Source of the DNA: Ignavibacteria bacterium
GTDB lineage: Bacteria > Bacteroidota > Ignavibacteria > Tepidaquicellales > OLB5
Length of the DNA stretch: 10,736 nucleotides
Direction of reading: 5' to 3'
NCBI GenBank assembly: GCA_030835005.1
Contig: JAUQWT010000245.1
Coordinates: 1 to 10,736, forward strand
Position 1 is the stretch's first letter. Every line of letters starts with the position of its first letter. Below are positions 1 through 6,477 of the stretch, piece after piece. The position numbers were made by a program, and so were the translations under genes. Below the pieces are notes generated by a model that was not told where the DNA came from, did no database searches, and saw only the letters and a list, made by a program, of their open reading frames with translations.

Positions 1-800
1 TTGATCCCTTCATTTACTTCCGGAGAAAGATTATGGATAGAAAGCCAATCCCTTGCGTGACCAATAGTCGTATGCCATGAAAGATCGCGCCAGAAGTTTA
101 GCTGCTGCTTTGTATATCTCAGGCATTCCGGGAGCTTGTTAAAAAGTTTTTCGGCCATGATATCAACAGATTCATCCAGCTTTGAATACGTCACTACTTC
201 ATTCACAAGGCCCCACTCCAGAGCTTTGGCCGCAGGAATTTCTTCGCATAAGAAAAGTATTTCCCTTGCCCTCCTATCACCTACAATGATCGGCAGAAAT
301 TGAGTAGCACCTGCAGCGGCAACACTGCCTCTTGCTGCCCCTACTTGTTTTATATAAATATGATCTGCAGCAATCGCCAGATCACAACTGATATTCAGTT
401 CATTACCTCCTCCTACAACGATCCCATTTAACCGAGCAATGGATGGCTTGCCTGTATTGCGCATAACCTCATGAAGCTGAATGAACTCATACATCCATTT
501 GTAATAATCTTTCGGGTTACCAAGAAAATCGTGCTGTTGTTCGTTGAGATCTGCGCCGGTTGAGAAAGCTTTTTTACCTGCCCCTGTTAGAATAATGACT
601 GCAATTTCATCATCCCATGCAGCATCCTTAAATGCTATAGTTAGTTCATTAATAGTGGTCAGGTTCAGGCAATTAAAAACTTTTTCACGGTTAATTGTAA
701 TAACTGCTTTGTATGCATCTTTTTTATAAGTAATATGCTTGAAATCAAAGCTCACTGGCGGTTTGCCCGAGTACTTACTTATATTTACTTTTTTAGGCAT
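1..800 (-). CDS. Enoyl-CoA hydratase/isomerase (crotonase) family protein, 3' end cut by window edge
   Basis: My translation from the ATG at 798-800 gives 266 complete residues (MPKKVNISKYSGKPP...) with no stop before the window edge, so the C-terminus is missing. It has the crotonase fold: the first oxyanion-hole region AFSTGADL (about 78-85), the second in GIVVGGGNEL (126-135), and the GSVAAAGATQFLP segment (158-170). The first catalytic glutamate of classical enoyl-CoA hydratases is kept as E134. The position of the second (E164 in rat crotonase) is G154. Loss of that second Glu, the run GDRRAREILFLCEEIPAAKA, and the segments GNPKDYY and KLPECL recall BamA-type ring-opening hydrolases and, more weakly, MenB. 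It is shorter than BamA and lacks the SFDGG loop of MenB. I therefore infer an acyl-CoA hydratase, isomerase or hydrolase acting in the cytoplasm; the substrate cannot be told. It diverges from the AraC-type regulator at 941, which could control it. Confidence 0.9.
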   Translation of the reverse strand, partial: MPKKVNISKYSGKPPVSFDFKHITYKKDAYKAVITINREKVFNCLNLTTINELTIAFKDAAWDDEIAVIILTGAGKKAFSTGADLNEQQHDFLGNPKDYYKWMYEFIQLHEVMRNTGKPSIARLNGIVVGGGNELNISCDLAIAADHIYIKQVGAARGSVAAAGATQFLPIIVGDRRAREILFLCEEIPAAKALEWGLVNEVVTYSKLDESVDIMAEKLFNKLPECLRYTKQQLNFWRDLSWHTTIGHARDWLSIHNLSPEVNEGI

Positions 801-828
801 GTATATTGAGCGATTTTAGTGTTTTATG

Positions 829-858
829 CAAATTATTTAATAATGATAATACTTACAA
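829..858 (-). promoter_or_regulatory. Candidate Bacteroidota-type promoter for the crotonase gene
   Basis: On the minus strand, a TAATTTG box (plus-strand 829-835) lies 20 bp after a TTG (plus-strand 856-858). This resembles the -33/-7 pattern TTG ... TAnnTTTG of Bacteroidota sigma factors, but the -7 box has one spacer base instead of two. A start about seven bases downstream would give a leader of roughly 20 bases. No Shine-Dalgarno sequence is visible before the ATG. In DNA this AT-rich such matches arise by chance, so the call is weak. Confidence 0.25.
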
Positions 859-886
859 TGACATATGAATTTTCTGCTTTTTTTTA

Positions 887-894
887 TAAATTTG
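887..894 (+). promoter_or_regulatory. Candidate -7 promoter element for the AraC-type regulator gene
   Basis: TAAATTTG at 887-894 is an exact match to the Bacteroidota -7 consensus TAnnTTTG. It predicts a transcript start near 901 and a leader of about 40 bases before the ATG at 941. No clear TTG is seen at the -33 position; that region is T-rich. It lies back to back with the candidate crotonase promoter in the same 140-bp divergent spacer (801-940), where I see nothing else. Confidence 0.4.
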
Positions 895-940
895 GATTAA
901 TACAATTTATTTCACTGCCCTCGATTAATAGTTCATTTTT

Positions 941-2077
941 ATGATTGATCTTGTTCATTCAATTGTCTTCTCAGCCGGTGCAATACAGGGCTTATTGCTT
1001 ATTGTTGTACTACTAAGGAAGAAGTCCCTGGTGTACCCGAATTTTTTGCTCACATTACTAATCAGTGTTGTAACACTTCAGGCAATTTTTAAGCTGCTTG
1101 ATCTACACTATTATGCAGGACTTTTGGGGCCTGTTTACAGCATATTCTATTACCTGCCATATTTGTATGGACCTATCATTTTTCTTTACATTAAATCGTG
1201 CTGTGCTGCAAATTTTAAACTTCGCTTCAGAGATATTGTTCATTTTCTGCCTTTCTTGATTTGTGTCATTATTGCACTTATCACAGGTTATAAACTGATA
1301 AATCTATTCGACTACATTGATAACTTCATTTACAATGTTACTGATACTTTTGTGCAGCTTGCGGTTTTGAATATTTATGTTTTGGCCAGCAAAAAGTACT
1401 TTAAAAGAAATATTGTTGTGAATGGCAAAATTGCATTCAGCAAAAATACTGAAAAGTGGTTTAACTCGCTTGTTAATGCTGTCTGGATATCAGGAGTAAT
1501 ATTCATAATTCTATTAACTCTGATATTTTACAGTGTTGAGCTTTATGATTTGAAGTCCGCTGAGCTTAATTCTGTATTTTTAATTCTGCCAGCCATTATA
1601 TTCTGGATAAGCTATAAAGCTCTTGATACTCCTGAACTGTTTGCAGTAAGTAATCTGGTACCGGCTGAGATTTCCGACGGACATCCTTATGTTAAGTATC
1701 AAAACAACAGGATAACAAATGCTGAGATCTCTGACATACTGAACAAGGTTAATATTTATGTCTCAGCAGAAAGAGGTTTTCTTGATCCGGAGCTCTCACT
1801 GGAGGGCCTTTCGAAGGCTTTGAACATACCAAGACACCAGATCTCACAGGCTATAAATGCTAAGCTAAGAATGAACTTTAATGATCTCATAAACCTAAAC
1901 AGACTTGAGTACGCGAAAACGGAACTGGTAAACCCTGAAAAACAAAATCTTACCATTGCTGCAATTGCGTTTGAATCAGGTTTTAACTCAATTTCAACAT
2001 TTAATGAATCCTTCAAGAGACATACTAGTATGACGCCATCACAATTCAAGAAGAATAAATCACTAAATGGGGCATAA
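941..2077 (+). CDS. AraC-family transcriptional regulator with seven-TM membrane sensor domain
   Basis: The protein has 378 residues. The N-terminal two-thirds is hydrophobic with about seven predicted membrane helices (roughly 5-25, 33-53, 63-84, 99-119, 134-150, 180-199, 209-227). The C-terminal part (about 265-373) is an AraC/XylS DNA-binding domain. Its first helix-turn-helix lies around LSLEGLSKALNIPRHQISQ (286-304). Its second lies in LTIAAIAFESGFNSISTFN (337-355), followed by the characteristic SFKRHTSMTPSQFKK end. This architecture, a membrane-bound sensor fused to an AraC output domain, is common in Bacteroidota and relatives, and is thought to sense an envelope or extracellular signal and act on nearby promoters. 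The ligand is unknown. The gene is divergent from the crotonase gene and 109 bp upstream of the peptidase gene, so either flank could be its target. The ATG at 941 begins directly before the first membrane helix. Confidence 0.92.
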   Translation: MIDLVHSIVFSAGAIQGLLLIVVLLRKKSLVYPNFLLTLLISVVTLQAIFKLLDLHYYAGLLGPVYSIFYYLPYLYGPIIFLYIKSCCAANFKLRFRDIVHFLPFLICVIIALITGYKLINLFDYIDNFIYNVTDTFVQLAVLNIYVLASKKYFKRNIVVNGKIAFSKNTEKWFNSLVNAVWISGVIFIILLTLIFYSVELYDLKSAELNSVFLILPAIIFWISYKALDTPELFAVSNLVPAEISDGHPYVKYQNNRITNAEISDILNKVNIYVSAERGFLDPELSLEGLSKALNIPRHQISQAINAKLRMNFNDLINLNRLEYAKTELVNPEKQNLTIAAIAFESGFNSISTFNESFKRHTSMTPSQFKKNKSLNGA

Positions 2078-2173
2078 AACATTATCGAAATTATAAGATT
2101 GAAAGACAAATGGCTTTTTTAATGATATTTTTGTGTCAATCTGTTATCAATTTTTTTGCCGATAACCAATTTC

Positions 2174-2181
2174 TAAATTTG
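2174..2181 (+). promoter_or_regulatory. Candidate -7 element directly before the peptidase gene
   Basis: TAAATTTG at 2174-2181 matches the Bacteroidota -7 consensus exactly but ends only five bases before the ATG at 2187. If used, the transcript would have almost no leader. A TTG lies at 2156-2158, 15 bp upstream, shorter than usual spacing. A 6-bp inverted repeat (GTTATC 2143-2148, GATAAC 2161-2166) spans this upstream region. It could equally be a chance match in AT-rich DNA. Confidence 0.25.
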
Positions 2182-2186
2182 AATTT

Positions 2187-2966
2187 ATGACATTTAAGGA
2201 AAAAATTCTGAAAATCTCTTTTCTTATACTTATAATTGTTATTGTTTGTTCATGCAATAAAAATGAAGCTCCAACTAATCCGACAAACCCGCCTGAACCG
2301 GTAACAAATCCATACAATAGTACTCATTTTTCATTCTATTTCACCTCTTATGACAGTCTTTTTATAACCCAAATAGCAGACACATTAGAGAGTAATTATT
2401 CCAGGATATTAAATGATCTTCTGACAGATTCAGTTGCCAAAACAGTAGTTCATTTTCACAGAACACAAAGTGAACTGGCTGCAGCTGTTAGCCATGTAGT
2501 TCCAAATCTGCCTGTGTGGGCTACTGGTCTGGCAATAGCGAAGGATACAATTCACATGATATCCCCGAAGCATCCGGATCATGATTATATCGTTATGCTG
2601 AGAGTTTTAGTTCATGAATTTGCGCATTGCGTAACATTAAACATCAAACCCAATTTCGGAAACAATCCCCGGTGGCTATGGGAAACAGTTGCAATATATG
2701 AATCAGGTCAGTTTGTGCACCCAAACCAGATTCCATACATGGTAAACCAAACACCGCCAACACTAAGCCAGATGAACAATATCAATAATACGCAGGTTTA
2801 CGAAGTAGGCTTCTTGCTTGCAGAATATATTGTACTGAATTGGGACAGGCAACACCTTAAAGACTTGATTCTCAGCAATGGACACATACCGCTAATTCTC
2901 GGAATGACCACTACGGAATTCCAAACTAACTGGTTTCAATTTGTAAAAAACAGATATAATATCTGA
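2187..2966 (+). CDS. Peptidase MA-like zinc metallopeptidase, predicted lipoprotein
   Basis: The protein has 259 residues. Lysines near the N-terminus are followed by a hydrophobic stretch (about 9-20) and a lipobox-like VCSC, with the lipidated cysteine predicted at C23. A proline- and asparagine-rich linker (27-44) follows. The catalytic motif is HEFAH at 143-147 in LVHEFAHCVTLNI, an HExxH zinc site. The segment PRWLWETVA (161-169) matches the downstream P-x-WL-x-E-x-A pattern of the peptidase MA family (gluzincins), in which the glutamate, here E166, is the third zinc ligand. The mature protein should sit on the outer face of the inner membrane or on the outer membrane and cleave peptides; its substrate is unknown. 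The gene is 109 bp after the regulator and 86 bp before the glycosyltransferase. All key residues are present, so it looks active. Confidence 0.85.
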   Translation: MTFKEKILKISFLILIIVIVCSCNKNEAPTNPTNPPEPVTNPYNSTHFSFYFTSYDSLFITQIADTLESNYSRILNDLLTDSVAKTVVHFHRTQSELAAAVSHVVPNLPVWATGLAIAKDTIHMISPKHPDHDYIVMLRVLVHEFAHCVTLNIKPNFGNNPRWLWETVAIYESGQFVHPNQIPYMVNQTPPTLSQMNNINNTQVYEVGFLLAEYIVLNWDRQHLKDLILSNGHIPLILGMTTTEFQTNWFQFVKNRYNI

Positions 2967-2997
2967 TTTCCTGACATCTTTTTTCACAGATCAAATT

Positions 2998-3047
2998 CAG
3001 CTAACTGATTTCATTGTATTTATAAAAACATACAGGTAAGTTAGCTG
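2998..3047. repeat. 9-bp perfect inverted repeat before the glycosyltransferase gene
   Basis: CAGCTAACT (2998-3006) is the exact reverse complement of AGTTAGCTG (3039-3047). The arms are separated by 32 bases. The right arm ends just before the chosen ATG at 3053 and overlaps the alternative GTG at 3047. In RNA this could form a hairpin near the start codon; in DNA the arms could be operator half-sites. There is no U-tract, so it is not a terminator. Confidence 0.4.
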
Positions 3048-3052
3048 TGAAG

Positions 3053-3895
3053 ATGATCGATATATCCGTCATAATAATTACGTGGAACAGTGAGAACGAA
3101 ATAGGAGCCTGCGTAAATTCACTCCTAAACAATTCACTAAACCTGAATATCGAGCTTATAATAATTGATAACAATTCTTCAGATAAGTCCTTTACTTTAA
3201 TAAACAAAATTAACTACCCCAGGCTTCAAACATACAGAAATCCCGTGAATTTGGGTTACACAAAAGCCGTTAACCAGGGCATTAAATACTCCAAAGGGAA
3301 ATATATTCTGCTTCTAAACCCTGATACAATATTGAAAGCAGGATGCCTGGATGTGATGTTTGAATTTCTGGAAAAGAACAGGGATTATGGGGCATGTGCT
3401 CCATTAATGCTAAATCCGGATAGTACAGTTCAGCTATCAGTAAGAAGTTTCCCAACATATTGGACAATGTTCTGTGAATTCACTTTGCTTGCTTGCATAT
3501 TCCCAAGAACTCGGTTATTTGGCAAATGGAAAATGAAATATCTCGATTATTCCAAAGATATTGATATTGACCAGCCAATGGCCGCTGCATTTATGACCAG
3601 CAGGCAGGCCCTTGAAGAAACCGGAAATATGGATGAAAGATTTGAAATGTTCTTTAATGATGTTGATATGTGTAAAAAGATCAATGACCTGGGAAAGAAG
3701 ATCAGGCTTTTGACTTCTGCAGCAGTTATTCATGAGCATGGCATCAGCGTACATAAAGACAGGGTGAGAATGATCAAGATTTGGAATAAAGACTGTTATA
3801 AGTACTTCGAAAAATATCACAAAAATACTCTGCTGTTAATTTGGCTCAAGATAAACTTGACTATCAGCGGATTTGTTAGGACAATTTTCAGGTAA
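3053..3895 (+). CDS. Glycosyltransferase family 2 protein (rhamnosyltransferase-like)
   Basis: From the ATG the protein has 280 residues and starts MIDISVIIITWN, the typical first strand of a GT-A fold family 2 glycosyltransferase. Further motifs, numbered from this ATG, are IDNNSSD (38-44), the metal/nucleotide-binding LLLNPDT (86-92, taking the place of the DxD), and a C-terminal acceptor region QPMAAAF with FFNDVDMC (200-207), where the aspartates include the likely catalytic base; an H at 227 follows in VIHEHG. Proteins of this group move sugars, often rhamnose, from nucleotide donors onto cell-surface polysaccharides or lipids at the cytoplasmic membrane face. Donor and acceptor are not deducible, and no other polysaccharide genes lie nearby. 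A GTG two codons upstream (3047) is possible; I prefer ATG because the family normally begins right at the first strand. It is 48 bp before the amidohydrolase, probably co-transcribed. Confidence 0.9.
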   Translation: MIDISVIIITWNSENEIGACVNSLLNNSLNLNIELIIIDNNSSDKSFTLINKINYPRLQTYRNPVNLGYTKAVNQGIKYSKGKYILLLNPDTILKAGCLDVMFEFLEKNRDYGACAPLMLNPDSTVQLSVRSFPTYWTMFCEFTLLACIFPRTRLFGKWKMKYLDYSKDIDIDQPMAAAFMTSRQALEETGNMDERFEMFFNDVDMCKKINDLGKKIRLLTSAAVIHEHGISVHKDRVRMIKIWNKDCYKYFEKYHKNTLLLIWLKINLTISGFVRTIFR

Positions 3896-3943
3896 TTTTT
3901 TGGATTTACTCATAATTATATTAGTGATAATTAAATTGAGAGT

Positions 3944-4807
3944 ATGAAATTTAAAGTATCAGTTGCGCAGATATCTCCGGTTTTAGGAGATATTGAAAGA
4001 AATATCAGGATGCATCTTGAATATGTTGATAAAGCCATCCGCAAAAAGGCTGACCTTGTGGTTTTCCCTGAACTTTCTCTGACGGGATATTCTATAAAAG
4101 ACCTGAATATGGAGTTGGCTTTTAATCCTGCCACAAGTCCGCTTTTGAAATCTATCCGAGAGAGATCTAAAAAAATTTCTATCATCTGCGGGGGCATTGA
4201 AGAAGATGATAATTTTGGCATATTCAACTCGGCATTCTATTTTGAGGGAGGAAAATTCCTGTTCTCTCATAAAAAGGTTTACCCGCCTGATTACGGCATG
4301 TTTGAAGAAATAAGATATTTTTCCAAAGGGAAAGAAGCTGATGTCCACGAAACTAAGTTTGGGAAACTTGGTTTACTGGTTTGTGAGGACCTGTGGCATA
4401 TGTCATTACCGCTTCTGCAGGCTCTAAAAGGTGCAAAGATGATCATAACGATAGCGTCGTCACCCACAAGGCTGGCTCTTAATTCAAGATCAAAGATACT
4501 AAAGAACTATGAGATCAACTCCGAGCATCATAGGGCATATGCAAGACTGCTATCGCTTTATCTTGTTTTCTGCAACCGAGTTGGATATGAAGACGGTGTG
4601 AATTTCTGGGGTGGCTCTGAAATTGTTGACCCATTCGGCGTTGTGGATAAATACGCGAAATTCTTTGATGAGGACCTGGTTACCTCTGATATAAATATCG
4701 GCTCTGTACGCCGGGCAAGGCAGATGGCAAGACATTTCCTTGATGAAGATGTAAACTTTTTGAGAAATGAATTGAAGATCTTGTCAGAAGAATTAGACAA
4801 GTTTTAG
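3944..4807 (+). CDS. Nitrilase-superfamily carbon-nitrogen hydrolase, similar to the glutaminase domain of NAD+ synthetase
   Basis: The protein has 287 residues, the normal length of a single CN-hydrolase domain. The catalytic triad is complete: E43 in VVFPELSLTGYS, K111 in HKKVYPPDYG, and the nucleophile C147 in LLVCEDLWH. The start KVSVAQISPVLGDIERN and the FPELSLTGY and CEDLW motifs are most like the glutamine amidotransferase part of NAD+ synthetases and stand-alone relatives. The NAD+ synthetase ATP-pyrophosphatase domain is absent here and no nadE lies in the window, so this could be a free amidase acting on a small amide in the cytoplasm. Substrate assignment is inference. The stop codon (4805-4807) overlaps the stop of the convergent gene, leaving no room for a terminator between them. 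Confidence 0.88.
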   Translation: MKFKVSVAQISPVLGDIERNIRMHLEYVDKAIRKKADLVVFPELSLTGYSIKDLNMELAFNPATSPLLKSIRERSKKISIICGGIEEDDNFGIFNSAFYFEGGKFLFSHKKVYPPDYGMFEEIRYFSKGKEADVHETKFGKLGLLVCEDLWHMSLPLLQALKGAKMIITIASSPTRLALNSRSKILKNYEINSEHHRAYARLLSLYLVFCNRVGYEDGVNFWGGSEIVDPFGVVDKYAKFFDEDLVTSDINIGSVRRARQMARHFLDEDVNFLRNELKILSEELDKF

Positions 4808-6309
4808 TTAATAGTCACTTCTTTTTTCAGCCAATTTTGGAAATTAGAGTAGATCTCTCTTCTGAATTCACTTTTTTCTGCCGGTTCTTCATAAACTAAT
4901 GCTCGTTGAATTAACAGGTTTGAGTCCTCTGATGACCCTGATTTACTAAGGTTCCTTATTATCTGAAGTATAATTTCGAAAAATTTGTTTTGTTTGGTTC
5001 TTTTTGAAAAGAATCTTGATGTTGATTGAATAAGGTATTCAAGTAAATTGAAATTTTGAAGTTCATAGTGTAGTATAAGATTCATTAGCATAGCTGACAC
5101 AAAAAATTCATTTTCATGACTTATCGATTTATCGTTTAGTATTTTGTTTATCCACTTAAGTGATTCTTCGTATTTACCAGACTGAAAACAAATGCCTGAC
5201 AAATGGAAATAACAGGCCAGAAGGTCTTCTTTATTTATTATATGCGAATATTTCTTAAGCCCCTCTTCAATTTCCGGCAGCAAAAGTAATCCTCTTTTGA
5301 AATCCTTTAGCCTTATTGTAAGAGATAGTTCAAGATTGTATGAACCGATAAATATCAATGATCTCAGATTTCCGGACAGTTTCTTTGAATATTTCTTTTC
5401 AATAGAGCGCATTTTTTGAATATTGCTCATCATCTCCTTGTATTTCCTGATAGCGTAGCAAAGTGATACAAAATTGTATAGTGTAATTATATAATTAGCT
5501 GGATTTTCTGAGATCATCCATTTGCTGTTCTCCATCAGTAAAATCATATTATTCGAATATTCATACGATTTATCCCTCTCATTTAATGCAGATGAAATTA
5601 TTGATTTGACATGATACATTGAAATCAAAGAAATATTTGACTGAACATTACTCAGTTTTAATAAAGGGCTCTTCTCTAATTTTCTGAATTCAGCCTTTTT
5701 TTTGTCCGGGTTTCCGGTTTCTACCTGGTTGAGCATATCTCTGACTTTATACGATAGGAATCTGAGATCGCTATGAATACGTATTCTTGAAAGAGCTTCA
5801 TTTTCCTCACTATGCAGCTTTGAAAGTCTTTCGATGCTATTCCCTTTCATAACCCCTTCGTGAATCAAGTTTTTCTCCCATTTTATTATCTCGATTACCT
5901 TCATGTAATTCTCTATCTTATATGCTAAGGTTTTAGCAGATCTTACTTTTTTGATGCAATTGGAGTACAATGTTCTTTTATACAATATCTCTATACTTTT
6001 TATTTTCTCGTTTAATTCGTTCTCTAAATTTGATCGGGCATAAAACGCTCCTAGGCTTCTTAATATTACTTTCTGCAAATAATATTTTGTGACTTCAAAA
6101 TTTGTGATAATTCCCCTTTTTATCATTTTCTCTCTTAATGCGATTTCATCATATTTACCATTTGAGACACAATTGTTAATTTCATCAAAAAGGCATAAGT
6201 ATAAATTGGATTTTTTTTCACCACTACGAGAAGCAAACTTCTTGAAATAAATCTTTTCTGATTTAGAAAGTGATCTAATTAGTAAAAAAAGTTCAGTGGA
6301 CTGTGTCAT
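4804..6309 (-). CDS. Conserved hypothetical helical protein with TPR-like repeats
   Basis: From the ATG at 6307-6309 the protein has 501 residues, beginning MTQSTELFLLIRSLSKSEK. I do not know a characterised function. From memory, proteins opening with a similar 'STELF-LI-SLSKSEK-YFK' block are found as uncharacterised proteins in Bacteroidota and Ignavibacteria. The sequence has no signal peptide or membrane helix and is rich in Lys, Ser, Leu and Ile. It appears almost wholly alpha-helical. TPR-like helix pairs can be seen around 275-300 and, more clearly, around 365-391 (ACYFHLSGICFQSGKYEESL...). This suggests a cytoplasmic scaffold or protein-interaction role, which is inference. A TTG at 6342 could extend it by 11 residues, but homologous-looking starts and the ATG favour 6309. 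The gene is convergent with the amidohydrolase and divergent from the Asp-box gene. Confidence 0.75.
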   Translation of the reverse strand: MTQSTELFLLIRSLSKSEKIYFKKFASRSGEKKSNLYLCLFDEINNCVSNGKYDEIALREKMIKRGIITNFEVTKYYLQKVILRSLGAFYARSNLENELNEKIKSIEILYKRTLYSNCIKKVRSAKTLAYKIENYMKVIEIIKWEKNLIHEGVMKGNSIERLSKLHSEENEALSRIRIHSDLRFLSYKVRDMLNQVETGNPDKKKAEFRKLEKSPLLKLSNVQSNISLISMYHVKSIISSALNERDKSYEYSNNMILLMENSKWMISENPANYIITLYNFVSLCYAIRKYKEMMSNIQKMRSIEKKYSKKLSGNLRSLIFIGSYNLELSLTIRLKDFKRGLLLLPEIEEGLKKYSHIINKEDLLACYFHLSGICFQSGKYEESLKWINKILNDKSISHENEFFVSAMLMNLILHYELQNFNLLEYLIQSTSRFFSKRTKQNKFFEIILQIIRNLSKSGSSEDSNLLIQRALVYEEPAEKSEFRREIYSNFQNWLKKEVTIN

Positions 6310-6330
6310 TGAATTAACATAATATTTTCT

Positions 6331-6338
6331 CAAAAATA
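6331..6338 (-). promoter_or_regulatory. Candidate -7 promoter element for the helical-protein gene
   Basis: Read on the minus strand, 6338-6331 is TATTTTTG, an exact TAnnTTTG match, 21 bases before the ATG at 6309. No clear -33 TTG is seen. It overlaps one arm of the palindrome at 6334-6354, so a protein bound there would block it. No Shine-Dalgarno sequence precedes the ATG. Confidence 0.3.
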
Positions 6339-6354
6339 ACAATTTTTGTTATTT
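6334..6354. repeat. 21-bp palindrome in a divergent intergenic region, possible operator
   Basis: AAATAACAA (6334-6342) and TTGTTATTT (6346-6354) are exact reverse complements around a TTT centre. The palindrome lies in the 168-bp spacer between the divergent genes starting at 6309 and 6478, and overlaps a candidate -7 box on the minus strand. The position suits a dimeric regulator's binding site. It is composed almost wholly of A and T, so chance is more likely than for a mixed-base palindrome. Confidence 0.4.
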
Positions 6355-6383
6355 AATCATAATATTTGAGGATATTAGGAATC

Positions 6384-6411
6384 TTTGAAATCAAATAATA
6401 ATGTTAGTTTG
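6384..6411 (+). promoter_or_regulatory. Weak candidate promoter for the Asp-box/propeller gene pair
   Basis: A TTTG (6384-6387) is followed 17 bp later by TAGTTTG (6405-6411), resembling the Bacteroidota -33/-7 pair but with one spacer base rather than two in the -7 box. It predicts a leader of about 60 bases before the ATG at 6478. Weak evidence only. Confidence 0.2.
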
Positions 6412-6477
6412 GTTTTCTTGAACAATAATGAATGCTTAATTTTCGGTCAAAATACAAAAAGATAGAGCAATCTTGAA

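Noticed and set aside
1756..2109. 117-codon minus-strand open frame inside the AraC regulator gene
   Set aside because: It lies opposite the conserved DNA-binding domain and has no recognisable domain; it is a shadow of the real gene.
2951..2965. Palindrome CAGATAT-A-ATATCTG at the end of the peptidase gene, considered as a terminator
   Set aside because: A folded stem would have only five base pairs with an AT loop and no U-tract directly after it.
3515..4348. Open frames of about 100-120 codons antisense to the glycosyltransferase and amidohydrolase
   Set aside because: The plus-strand frames carry complete catalytic motifs; the antisense frames show none and are shadows.
6310..6342. TTG start at 6342 extending the helical protein by 11 residues
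   Set aside because: The ATG at 6309 directly precedes the conserved-looking STELF...SLSKSEK block; the extension adds nothing recognisable and overlaps the candidate promoter box.
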